A DNA stretch of 39,015 nt. Source: Candidatus Tayloriibacteriota bacterium. Its GTDB lineage: Bacteria; Patescibacteriota; Minisyncoccia; Phycocordibacterales; PALSA-1337. The translations under genes were made by a program, and so were the position numbers. The DNA lies in the NCBI GenBank assembly GCA_943354385.1, contig CALRBR010000006.1:1-39015 (forward strand). Direction: 5' to 3'. This document shows positions 1 to 7,882 of this stretch, in pieces; positions within the stretch are counted from its first letter, which is position 1; each line of letters begins with the position of its first letter. The notes below the pieces were generated by a model that saw only the letters and a list, made by a program, of their open reading frames with translations, had not been told where the DNA came from and did not search any database.

Positions 1-668
1 TTTTTCAAAATCATCTGCGTGTTTGAAATAGTGAGAACTTTACCATTTTTAGACAGCAAGCCCTTTTGGGCGAGCAAATTCCTTGTATCTTTCAGAGAAT
101 AATTTCCAGTAGCGTAGACTTCGAACATTTTTCTGACGAGGCGAAATCTTTCAGGGTCGGGAATAATTTTCTTGTTCAATTTGTCATTCAAATATCCCGT
201 CAATGCTTGACCGCTTTGTTCGCCTCGTCTTACTTTTTGTCGAAGTCCACGCTTCACATTCTCTGAAAGATTATCTACATAGTATTTGCTCTGCCCAAAA
301 GCAATATTTAACATAAACTTACCTTGTGGCGTAGCGTCAAACCAAAAGGTCGGGAATTTTAGCTCCTTAATTTTACCAAGGTCGCATAGATAGATTATCT
401 TTCCACCGTCAATGCTATTTCTCGCTAATCTATCGGGATGCCACGCTAAAATTCCCGACGCTTTGCCTTTTTCTATGAACGAGAGCATATTGTTGAAAAT
501 AGGTCTGCCCGGCTCTTTAGCGGTCTGTGATTCAACAAAAGTTTCAACAATCTCTAACTGCTCTCGCTCTGCAAATTCTTTCAACTCGTCAATCTGCGAT
601 TCAATACTCAAAATCTGACGATCTGGTTCATCAGTAGATTTACGAGCATATAGAAAGAATTTGTTCAT
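1..668 (-). CDS. Serine site-specific recombinase (resolvase/invertase family), C-terminus beyond the window edge
   Basis: Manual minus-strand translation: MNKFFLYARKSTDEPDRQILSIESQIDELKEFAEREQLEIVETFVESQTAKEPGRPIFNNMLSFIEKGKASGILAWHPDRLARNSIDGGKIIYLCDLG... has YARKST with the catalytic Ser, and the LARN motif. The frame stays open to position 1. Absent from the ORF track because it runs off the edge. Confidence 0.93.
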   Translation of the reverse strand, partial: MNKFFLYARKSTDEPDRQILSIESQIDELKEFAEREQLEIVETFVESQTAKEPGRPIFNNMLSFIEKGKASGILAWHPDRLARNSIDGGKIIYLCDLGKIKELKFPTFWFDATPQGKFMLNIAFGQSKYYVDNLSENVKRGLRQKVRRGEQSGQALTGYLNDKLNKKIIPDPERFRLVRKMFEVYATGNYSLKDTRNLLAQKGLLSKNGKVLTISNTQMILK

Positions 669-828
669 AGAAAAAGGTTTATATTAAATATTGATAATTA
701 TTCGCTTCCAGATTGGCTCGCAAAACTTTGTTTTGAATGATGTACTCATCATAAACCCCCGCCTCGCGTCCCGCTCGCTTCTTTTGGATTTCAAAAACCC
801 TTGGCTGATTCTCTCGGAAACCCCTGTC

Positions 829-845
829 GCGTCGCTTTGCGACGC
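829..845. repeat. Perfect 7-bp inverted repeat (GCGTCGC-TTT-GCGACGC) between tRNA-Gln and the recombinase
   Basis: Direct reading; lies downstream of the minus-strand tRNA. Confidence 0.7.
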
Positions 846-879
846 TCCGAATTTTGGCGAAAAAACGAATTCTGAAACT

Positions 880-953
880 TGGCTGCGGGACTTGGAATCG
901 AACCAAGATTCACGGCTTCAAAGGCCGCTGTACTACCATTATACGATCCCGCA
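880..953 (-). tRNA. tRNA-Gln (anticodon UUG), CCA encoded
   Basis: Minus strand TGCGGGATCGTATAATGGTAGTACAGCGGCCTTTGAAGCCGTGAATCTTGGTTCGATTCCAAGTCCCGCAGCCA: 7-bp acceptor stem with U1-A72, U8, loop CTTTGAA giving anticodon TTG, T-arm GGTTCGATTCC, terminal CCA. Confidence 0.95.
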
Positions 954-1080
954 ATTATTAATCTTTATATGTACTTACTGACCTATGGGTATAATTTTAC
1001 TTTTGTGTCGTACTACCGATTCGCTGCACTCATCGGTACTTGCTGTTTACACACCAATCGGAATACCTCTTGGGTAAACA

Positions 1081-1107
1081 GGTTCACTACCATTATACGC
1101 TCCCACA
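1081..1107 (-). pseudogene. tRNA 5'-half-like relic resembling the adjacent tRNA-Gln
   Basis: Minus strand TGTGGGAGCGTATAATGGTAGTGAACC matches the tRNA-Gln 5' half (TGCGGGATCGTATAATGGTAGTACAGC). No matching TCCCACA acceptor 3' strand or T-arm follows. Confidence 0.55.
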
Positions 1108-1173
1108 ATACATGAAAGTGATGCCTACATACTATAGAGTAAAAACGACCATTACTCAAGAGATTACTTGTCT

Positions 1174-2211
1174 TTATCCTAGTACCTTCAAAACAGCAAG
1201 CTCTAGCGGAAGCTGCTCTATCGCCGAAACTCCGAGGAGGTTGTAGGTGTTTAAAAGCTCAAGAAGAGTGTTTGAGGAGATAGCGCTGGTAGGTGAGGTG
1301 GCCAGATTTTTGAGTAGTTCAAAGTCTTCGGTAGAAAATTCATCCGCTAGTCGCTTCCCTGCTCCCTCACTATTTTTGATAAGCAACACAGCACGGACTT
1401 TCTGCAAAATCAGTGTGAGATATATTTTCATGTCTAGGTTTTCGGTGATAGCTGAATTAATAGCCCCTAGACATTTTTCTCTATCTTTGAAAGCGAGACC
1501 TGAGACAAATTCATTTACCAGCTCTCCTTTCGGTGCGCCAGTCACACTCTGTACGGCTTCGAGAGTAATTTTTTTGCCTTTGACTGCCCCCAGCACTTTT
1601 TGCAGAATACCGTGTGTATCTCGAAATGATCCATCTCCGAGAAGCGCAATAAGGTCTGCTGATGGATGATCTACTGAGTAGCCCTCCTTTTCCGACGTTT
1701 TTTCAATCACCTTTTTTAAAATCTCCCGGCTAGGCTTTCGAAAGGTAAATGTCTGACAACGAGACACGACTGTCTCAGGAAGCTTGTGCATCTCTGTGGT
1801 TGCAAGAATAAAAACCACATGTGCTGGCGGTTCCTCGAGCGTTTTCAGAAGTGCATTAAAGGCTTCTTTGGTGAGCATGTGCACTTCGTCGATAATGTAG
1901 ACTTTGTATTTTGATTGAAATGGTAACGTACTAACCGACTCACGGAGCTCACGAATATCATCAATACCTCGGTTTGAAGCGGCATCGATTTCATAGAGGT
2001 CTTCGGGAGATGTACCGATAGCCTGAGCAAAAATGCGCGCCACACTCGTCTTTCCAGTACCTCGAGAACCACAAAAAAGATACGCGTGAGAAATAGTACC
2101 AGAAGCTATGGCACTAGTAAGTACATTTACCACCGCTTCTTGTCCGCGGACTTCCTTAAAAGCTTGTGGTCGATATTTTCGATAGAGAGCGACTTGAGTA
2201 GCTTGGGACAT
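1174..2211 (-). CDS. dnaX: DNA polymerase III subunit gamma/tau (short form, no zinc module)
   Basis: YRKYRPQAFKEVRGQEAVVNVL, CGSRGTGKTSVARI Walker A, EIDAASNRGIDDIRELRE, IIDEVHMLTKEAFNALLKTLEEPP. Start taken as MSQATQ at 2211. Confidence 0.95.
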   Translation of the reverse strand: MSQATQVALYRKYRPQAFKEVRGQEAVVNVLTSAIASGTISHAYLFCGSRGTGKTSVARIFAQAIGTSPEDLYEIDAASNRGIDDIRELRESVSTLPFQSKYKVYIIDEVHMLTKEAFNALLKTLEEPPAHVVFILATTEMHKLPETVVSRCQTFTFRKPSREILKKVIEKTSEKEGYSVDHPSADLIALLGDGSFRDTHGILQKVLGAVKGKKITLEAVQSVTGAPKGELVNEFVSGLAFKDREKCLGAINSAITENLDMKIYLTLILQKVRAVLLIKNSEGAGKRLADEFSTEDFELLKNLATSPTSAISSNTLLELLNTYNLLGVSAIEQLPLELAVLKVLG

Positions 2212-2253
2212 TGGCACAGTATAGCAGTAAATAAAAGAAAAATGAAAAAGTTT

Positions 2254-2287
2254 GACCGCCACACTCCTTGAGAGGAGTGTGGCGGTC
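2254..2287. terminator. Perfect 15-bp stem-loop between dus (3' end) and dnaX (5' end)
   Basis: GACCGCCACACTCCT-TGAG-AGGAGTGTGGCGGTC. Confidence 0.75.
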
Positions 2288-2348
2288 GTAACATTGTGGT
2301 ATACAGATGTTTTCAACTCTCATTTCGAAAGTTGGATATCGATAGTGG

Positions 2349-3440
2349 CTAGAGATATTTTATACTTGAAATTAAACCTCGGGTCACCCCCTCCCCGGAC
2401 GAGGATACGGCCGGAGCATTCTCCAGACTTGGTACTTTTGACTTTAGACTATTCTCTAGGTACTCCTCCACAATTTTCCTCCCCTCCTCCGCATTCTGGG
2501 TCTCCATCAGTTTCGCTCGCAACTCCTTTGCCCCATCAAATCCTGTCACATACGCTTTGTAATGTTTTTTCATAATCGCAAAATTTTTAATATCCCCCAA
2601 CAATTTTTCATATAGCAATGTATGCTCCAGCATCACCTCGAGCTTTTCTCGCATTGTCACCTCTTTTTTCTGGGTATCAAACAGCCAGGGGTTACCGAAA
2701 ATCGCCCGCCCAAACATCACCCCGTCCGCCCCACTTGCCTCTGCTTTTTGTTTCCCATCTTCGAGATTGAGCGCATCACCATTACCGATAATCAAAGTCT
2801 CCGGAGAAATCTTGTCTCGCAAGGCAATTATTTCTGGCATCAGCTCCCAATGCGCCGGAACATCCGACATTTCTTTTCGAGTACGCAAATGTATGGTAAG
2901 CACGGGTAGTTTGAGTTCGAGCAAAAAAACGATCCACGTATTAATTTCATTTTTATTGTAGCCAATTCTTGTTTTGACCGACACCGGAATATCTCCCGCT
3001 CCCTCTCGCGCAGACTCTATTACTTTTCGAGCTAGCTCTGAGTCTTTAATCATCGATGCACCAGCACATTGTTTTTCTATCGACTTGTCTGGACAGCCCA
3101 TATTGATATCTATTCCATTAAAGCCGAGCGAGCGGGAGAGAGCACATGCCTCCTTCATTTTTTCTGGATGACCTGTAAAAAGCTGTGCCACAATAGGTCG
3201 CTGAGCTTCCGTATATGCAAGGTCTCGCTCGAGTATTTTCCGACCAGGAGAACAAAGTCCATCGGCAGACACAAACTCAGTCCAATGTACTGCAGGTCCA
3301 CCCCCTTTTTTACCCATCCTGCTATATTTAGCAATAATATCCCGAAAAGCTACATCGGTCACATCAGCAAGTGGCGCCATTACAAAAAATGGCTCCTTGC
3401 CAGCTTTTTTCTTTACCTCCTCCCAAAAACCTTTTATCAT
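2349..3440 (-). CDS. dus: tRNA-dihydrouridine synthase family protein
   Basis: FFVMAPLADVTDVAFRDII, GIDINMGCPDKSIEKQCAGASMI, VSVKTRIGY, IIGNGDAL, GADGVMFGRAIFGNPW. Confidence 0.93.
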   Translation of the reverse strand: MIKGFWEEVKKKAGKEPFFVMAPLADVTDVAFRDIIAKYSRMGKKGGGPAVHWTEFVSADGLCSPGRKILERDLAYTEAQRPIVAQLFTGHPEKMKEACALSRSLGFNGIDINMGCPDKSIEKQCAGASMIKDSELARKVIESAREGAGDIPVSVKTRIGYNKNEINTWIVFLLELKLPVLTIHLRTRKEMSDVPAHWELMPEIIALRDKISPETLIIGNGDALNLEDGKQKAEASGADGVMFGRAIFGNPWLFDTQKKEVTMREKLEVMLEHTLLYEKLLGDIKNFAIMKKHYKAYVTGFDGAKELRAKLMETQNAEEGRKIVEEYLENSLKSKVPSLENAPAVSSSGEGVTRGLISSIKYL

Positions 3441-3484
3441 CCGGCCAGTTTAGCATCCAAATGCCACTTTTTGCAAACTGTTCT

Positions 3485-3513
3485 TTGACATATTTCACTT
3501 TTACTGATAGATT
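3485..3513 (+). promoter_or_regulatory. sigma70-type promoter TTGACA-N17-TAGATT
   Basis: ttgaca at 3485-3490, tagatt at 3508-3513. Confidence 0.6.
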
Positions 3514-3552
3514 ATGTTTCAGAAAAAGGTTCACCTTCAAACATACGCCCAA

Positions 3553-3834
3553 ATGATTAGTGCGCACGAATCGCCCGAAAACACTCATGACCGTCGTCGC
3601 TTACCAAAAGCGACCAAGGCTCAAATCAAAGCCAACAAAAAAGCCCGTAACCAAAAATATCGTCGAAAAGGAGTTCCCGCTTGGGGTTGTCATCGAAAGC
3701 CTTGGACAGCAAAAGAAGAGTGGCTTGTCTTTCACCACAATGGTTTCTCTGATTTCGACCTCAGCAAAGTGCTTGGTCGATCGAGGACATGTATCCAAGT
3801 GAGGCGATCTAAACTCAATAAACTCAAAAAATAA
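3553..3834 (+). CDS. Small basic protein with Myb/SANT-like helix-turn-helix
   Basis: PWTAKEEWLVFHHNGFSDFDLSKVLGRSRTCIQVRRSKLNKL. The ORF track starts at 3514, but the promoter overlaps that ATG, so M14 (3553) is preferred. Confidence 0.7.
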   Translation: MISAHESPENTHDRRRLPKATKAQIKANKKARNQKYRRKGVPAWGCHRKPWTAKEEWLVFHHNGFSDFDLSKVLGRSRTCIQVRRSKLNKLKK

Positions 3835-3961
3835 CTTTCGGTGACCCATCTCAACAACTGTTGGGATTTTTAATTAAAAAAAGCCTATTTTGTGCTAGTA
3901 TAAATGAAGGTAGCTCTTCCAAACTTATTTACTAGGAACAAGCGACCAAAAAAGGAATTTT

Positions 3962-4219
3962 ATGGCAACAGCGCCAAAAAACCCACCAAAGAAATACACG
4001 AAAAACGCTCCAGGTGAATGGTCTGTGACTGACAGATGTATTGCATGTATAAAGTGCACCCTCATTGTCCCGACAGTTTTTGGACTAGATCATGAAAATG
4101 GAGGTTACGCATACATTCTTCGTCAGCCAATAGATTCAGAAGAGAATGACGATTGTCGTGAAGCACAACGACAATGTCCCCTCCAAGCAATCAACTACCG
4201 GAAAGCAGACAAAGCCTAA
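3962..4219 (+). CDS. 4Fe-4S ferredoxin paralogue 1
   Basis: CIACIKC ... CREAQRQCP; similar to the next two ORFs. Confidence 0.85.
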   Translation: MATAPKNPPKKYTKNAPGEWSVTDRCIACIKCTLIVPTVFGLDHENGGYAYILRQPIDSEENDDCREAQRQCPLQAINYRKADKA

Positions 4220-4240
4220 GCGCACGCCTTGCGCTTTTTT
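4218..4240 (+). terminator. Intrinsic terminator of ferredoxin 1
   Basis: AAGCGC-ACGCCTT-GCGCTTTTTT. Confidence 0.75.
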
Positions 4241-4339
4241 AATTGTACTCTTCTGCCTGTCTATGCTAACATAGCCCAAGGTATTTTAAAAAACGCTCAT
4301 TTTATAGGGTCGGTCAACTTCTACTAACTGGAGTCTACA

Positions 4340-4570
4340 ATGCCCAATATTAGTCAGCGAAATCAATCAAGTGTAGCAGGTCCGTACTTCGTCGATCAAT
4401 TAGTTTGTAATGGATGTGGAATCTGTGTTTTGCTTGCCAAGGAAAACTTTAGGTCAGACAATGATGGATTGGCCTTCGTTGCCAAGCAACCTAGAGGAAG
4501 CAAACAGGAAGCCTGTTGCGCAAAAGCTCTCGAACAATGCCCCGAGTTCGCCATCGGCAAGGTGGACTGA
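4340..4570 (+). CDS. 4Fe-4S ferredoxin paralogue 2
   Basis: GPYFVDQLVCNGCGIC ... EACCAKALEQCPEFAI; SD-like ggag upstream; stop codon is TGA, supporting the standard code. Confidence 0.85.
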   Translation: MPNISQRNQSSVAGPYFVDQLVCNGCGICVLLAKENFRSDNDGLAFVAKQPRGSKQEACCAKALEQCPEFAIGKVD

Positions 4571-4619
4571 GGTAGACCAAACATAGATCTCGACACTAGT
4601 CGGGCTCTTTTTATTTCAG

Positions 4620-4804
4620 CAAGCGAGAAGCGCGTAAGCGAGTACTCTTGTTTACAGCGTTAGAGTCGAAGTTGAAAAAAGCTTTGCTTATTTGAACAAG
4701 CGAGAAGGCACATCGTTTGATAATGTGAACCTGTCGACGGTGCTTGCGCGAGTACTCTTGTTTACAGGGTTCGAGTCGGAGTCGAAAAAAGCTTTGCTCA
4801 TTTA
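4620..4804. repeat. Two-copy imperfect tandem repeat (110-bp offset over the main block)
   Basis: GCGAGTACTCTTGTTTACAG[C/G]GTT[A/C]GAGTCG[A/G]AGT[T/C]GAAAAAAGCTTTGCT[T/C]ATTT at 4638-4693 and 4748-4803; AAGCGAGAAG at 4621 and 4698. Confidence 0.85.
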
Positions 4805-4807
4805 AAA

Positions 4808-4831
4808 ACTACTACAATATATTGTAGTAGT
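4808..4831. repeat. 24-bp perfect palindrome upstream of ferredoxin 3
   Basis: ACTACTACAATATATTGTAGTAGT. Confidence 0.85.
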
Positions 4832-4920
4832 AATACATACCCACCCTAATAGTTTTGTGCTAATATAGCAAAAGTGGTCTACAGACCGTTCCCGTTTTAA
4901 AACCAAAACCTAAAGAAATT

Positions 4921-5154
4921 ATGGCCGACATTGCCAACAAATACAAGCAGAATGTTCCTGGTAAATACTTCGTGGACAACCAGTGCATTGACTGTGATCT
5001 GTGTCGGGAGCATGCCCCAGGATTTTTTGAACGAAATAATGATGGGGGTTACAGTTACGTTTTCCAGCAACCAGAAACGGCAAGGCAAGAGGCTTTGTGC
5101 AAAGAAGCCATGGAAGCTTGTCCCGTCGAAGCGATCGGAAATACTGGAACCTAA
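4921..5154 (+). CDS. 4Fe-4S ferredoxin paralogue 3
   Basis: VPGKYFVDNQCIDCDLCREHAPGFF ... ALCKEAMEACPVEAIG. Confidence 0.9.
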   Translation: MADIANKYKQNVPGKYFVDNQCIDCDLCREHAPGFFERNNDGGYSYVFQQPETARQEALCKEAMEACPVEAIGNTGT

Positions 5155-5158
5155 GCCT

Positions 5159-5185
5159 GAGCCCGGAAACGGTGCTCTTTTTATT
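5159..5185 (+). terminator. Intrinsic terminator of ferredoxin 3
   Basis: GAGCCCG-GAAA-CGGTGCTC followed by a T-rich tract. Confidence 0.7.
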
Positions 5186-5206
5186 TACAAAGTAAATTTA
5201 GAGGTC

Positions 5207-5236
5207 AAAGGCTCAACAGTTGATGGTTGAGCCTTT
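5207..5236. terminator. Stem-loop of the AAAGGCTCAAC family
   Basis: AAAGGCTCAAC-agttgatg-GTTGAGCCTTT between convergent genes. Confidence 0.75.
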
Positions 5237-5322
5237 CTGATAAAGTAAGCCTATACTTGAGGCTATTTCTGTTAAAAAACTCAGGCCCCAGCGGCGTACT
5301 CACCACTGGGGGGGGAAACTCT

Positions 5323-6024
5323 CTACCAAGACTTCTCCTTCAATCCATTTTCCGCAGCCTTCTGCTCCGCCTCCTGTTTTGATGGACCGTCACCTATCGC
5401 CACCTGTACCTCCCCAAGAAAAACTCCGAGTGTGAACACCTTGTCATGATCTGGACCTTCCTCCCGAAGTGTTTTATAAGAAGGAGTCACTCCCAGCTTT
5501 TCCTGTGCCTGCTCCTGAAAACGACTCTTGGCATCCAGCCACAGCTTATTCTTGACAATATATTCAATATCGATCAAATCAAACAAGTTACGTTTAATAA
5601 AATCTTTAACCCCTTCATATCCACCATCTATATATAATGCAGCGATCACAGCCTCAAAAGTATCAGCGAGAATTATTTGTCGAGCCCTCCCCATATCTTT
5701 GGCTTCACCTTTCGACAAAAGCAAATAATCATTAACGTCTAGATTAATCGACGCTTTTGCTAAACTATGCGTGTTGACCAACGCCGATCGATACGAAGTG
5801 AGATCCCCCTCTGTTTTGTCTGGATATTTTTTAAATAAATAGTCGGTCGAGACAAGCTCGAGCACCGCATCGCCGAGGAACTCAAGTCGCTCATTATGGG
5901 ACATCTTGAGCCCTTTGTTTTCATTCAAATATGAACGGTGCGTAAAAGCCTGCGTCAAAAGTGTCTTATCATTGAAAGTCACTCCGGCCTTTTTTTCAAA
6001 TATTGAAATATCTGTAGTTGCCAT
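5323..6024 (-). CDS. rnc: Ribonuclease III
   Basis: LTQAFTHRSYLNENKGLKMSHNERLEFLGDAVLELV; C-terminal dsRBD (EAEQKAAENGLKE). Confidence 0.96.
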   Translation of the reverse strand: MATTDISIFEKKAGVTFNDKTLLTQAFTHRSYLNENKGLKMSHNERLEFLGDAVLELVSTDYLFKKYPDKTEGDLTSYRSALVNTHSLAKASINLDVNDYLLLSKGEAKDMGRARQIILADTFEAVIAALYIDGGYEGVKDFIKRNLFDLIDIEYIVKNKLWLDAKSRFQEQAQEKLGVTPSYKTLREEGPDHDKVFTLGVFLGEVQVAIGDGPSKQEAEQKAAENGLKEKSW

Positions 6025-6029
6025 AAAAA

Positions 6030-6932
6030 TTACTTACTGGTTAAAAGGGTGATTGCCTTGGTCACGAGCGGAAGAATGTCATTGTATAAATTGAGCTCGG
6101 CTATTTCTCCTAGCGGGAACCAGCGAAGATCGTTCAGTCCTCCACTCGTCTTGTCGAGCACCAGTGTGTCGTAGTCGGTCTTGGCGAGATAGTAGATCAC
6201 TTGTTTTCGAAGCTTACCTTTCTCTGGATCGGACGCGATATATTCGTTGTTGCCAAGCTTCAAACCAACCTTGACTGAAAGGCCAATCTCCTTTTGTACA
6301 ACTCGCTCGGTCCCTACCTCATCACCTTCCTCCGGTGTGATATGTCCTTTTGGTAAAGTCCAATGACCAAAGATATCGTGTACAAAAGCAAAATTAAGCT
6401 GGCCACTGCCATCCTTTGCATACACCACCGCGCCACCAAGCTTCTCGATCGGCATCTCTTCGTACGGCACATTTTTAAAAAGTTTCTTCTTTGAAACGCT
6501 GTCTTTACCTGGCTCACCAATCTCTTTGTACACTGAGCCGAGCACTCCGTTTATAAATTTACTACTATTTTCTCCACCAAATGTTTTTGCCAGCTCGATA
6601 GCTTCGTTGATCGCCACCTTTGCGGGCACTTCTGCACGGTCAGAAAAGAGAAGCTCATAGAGACCAATACGGAGTATATTTCGGTCTACAATAGAAATCT
6701 TGTCTATCGGCCAGTCCGGTGCAGCTTTTTCAATAATTTTGTCAAGGTCTGCGCGCTTGCTCAAAAGACTTTCCACTAGCTGTTCCATAAACGAAAAATC
6801 TCCGAGGCCGGGGGCAAACTCCTCCATATTACGGACGAAAATTGCCTTTGCCTTGGAGATATCGTAATTGCGAAAATCCCACTCGAAGAGTGATTGGAGT
6901 ACTATTGATCTTGAAAGGTGCCGATTTGCCAT
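6030..6932 (-). CDS. nusB: NusB transcription antitermination domain fused to a C-terminal Nudix-like domain
   Basis: N-terminal NusB (SRSIVLQSLFEWDF ... VDRNILRIGLYELLFSDRAEVPAKVAINEAIELAKTFGGENSSKFINGVLGSVYKE). C-terminal Nudix-like (GGAVVYAKDGSGQLNFAFVHDIFGHWTLPKGHITPEEGDEVGTERVVQKEIGL). Single open frame. Confidence 0.9.
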   Translation of the reverse strand: MANRHLSRSIVLQSLFEWDFRNYDISKAKAIFVRNMEEFAPGLGDFSFMEQLVESLLSKRADLDKIIEKAAPDWPIDKISIVDRNILRIGLYELLFSDRAEVPAKVAINEAIELAKTFGGENSSKFINGVLGSVYKEIGEPGKDSVSKKKLFKNVPYEEMPIEKLGGAVVYAKDGSGQLNFAFVHDIFGHWTLPKGHITPEEGDEVGTERVVQKEIGLSVKVGLKLGNNEYIASDPEKGKLRKQVIYYLAKTDYDTLVLDKTSGGLNDLRWFPLGEIAELNLYNDILPLVTKAITLLTSK

Positions 6933-6976
6933 TTTATTTAAAGAACCATTTACCAAACCTTCTCCGCTTTTTCTTA

Positions 6977-7210
6977 TTACTTTGCTGTAGCTGACGCTGT
7001 CTGTGCTTTTGCTTTCTTCTCGACTTTTGCAATCCTTGCGGTCATATCAATAATAGTCTTACCTCGGTATTTACCACAATTGCCACAAGCAGTGTGTCGC
7101 AGACGCGGAGAATTACACTCGCTACAGAGGGTCGTCTGGATAGCAGTGAGAGCGTGATGTGACCGTCTATTGTCCCGGTGTGCCCGGGTGGCGCGCATTC
7201 GATTTACCAT
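6977..7210 (-). CDS. rpmF: 50S ribosomal protein L32
   Basis: RRSHHALTAIQTTLCSECNSPRLRHTACGNCGKYRGKTII: L32 fold with CxxC...CxxC. Confidence 0.92.
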   Translation of the reverse strand: MVNRMRATRAHRDNRRSHHALTAIQTTLCSECNSPRLRHTACGNCGKYRGKTIIDMTARIAKVEKKAKAQTASATAK

Positions 7211-7248
7211 AGTTCATATAGTATATATAGTTTTGGGGAAATTGCAAG

Positions 7249-7318
7249 GCCCGGTAGTAGATTTTGACATTGTGCCAGTAGGCACTGGCGAAGCCAATGC
7301 CAAAATTCACTATCGGGC
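7249..7318. repeat. Large imperfect inverted repeat with nested hairpin, between divergent genes
   Basis: Arms GCCCGGTAGTAGATTTTGACATTG / CAATGCCAAAATTCACTATCGGGC enclosing GCCAGT-AGGC-ACTGGC. Confidence 0.75.
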
Positions 7319-7493
7319 AAGCCCTGCCGATTTATATCCCCGACTTTATGCCCCCGCTTTTTTGCTAAAAATCGGGGGCGCCGAGGTATCTCCGAAGCTT
7401 GACTTTTATACTAAATGGGTGTATAATGAAACATAGTTAAACTTCTTGTAAAAAAGTATCTAATTCTTTACGGAACCTGTTCTTTTCTTAATC

Positions 7494-7748
7494 ATGAATG
7501 CTGAAATCTGGCAAAATCTCGGTGTAGTAATGGGAGTGGCAGGGGTAATCTGGTCGACACTGTGTCTTTCGAGGCCTGGCAAAATGGGCTGTCACAGACA
7601 TTTGCGCAACCTGTTCCTTGCAGGTATCTTGACGGCAACGGGCACGGTGCTTGTGGTCATGTCCGCGATGGACATCGAGTCTAGGAAAAAAATCCCTATT
7701 CGTCCATTGTCTCCGCCGATCCGCCACGTTTCCGAGGATTACGTGTAG
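7494..7748 (+). CDS. Small hypothetical membrane protein (two predicted TM segments)
   Basis: Hydrophobic stretches NLGVVMGVAGVIWSTLCL and LFLAGILTATGTVLVVMSAM; tataat-like box at ~7421; terminator downstream. Confidence 0.6.
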   Translation: MNAEIWQNLGVVMGVAGVIWSTLCLSRPGKMGCHRHLRNLFLAGILTATGTVLVVMSAMDIESRKKIPIRPLSPPIRHVSEDYV

Positions 7749-7778
7749 AAAGACACCCCCCCATCACCAAATGGCTAG

Positions 7779-7802
7779 CCGAGTGCCCCACTCGGTTTTT
7801 TA
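7779..7802 (+). terminator. Intrinsic terminator
   Basis: CCGAGTG-ccc-CACTCGG-TTTTTT. Confidence 0.8.
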
Positions 7803-7846
7803 TTTTCTAGATACTCTAATTAACTACGCTAGGTCTTGCGTAACGC

Positions 7847-7870
7847 ACATCTAAGCCATGGCTTAGATGT
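7847..7870. repeat. 24-bp perfect palindrome 3' of rnhB
   Basis: ACATCTAAGCCATGGCTTAGATGT. Confidence 0.85.
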
Positions 7871-7882
7871 AGAATGAACAAA

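Noticed and set aside
691-1246. Several short ORFs overlapping tRNA-Gln and dnaX
   Set aside because: They overlap the clear tRNA and the dnaX coding strand; their peptides look like translated tRNA and spacer.
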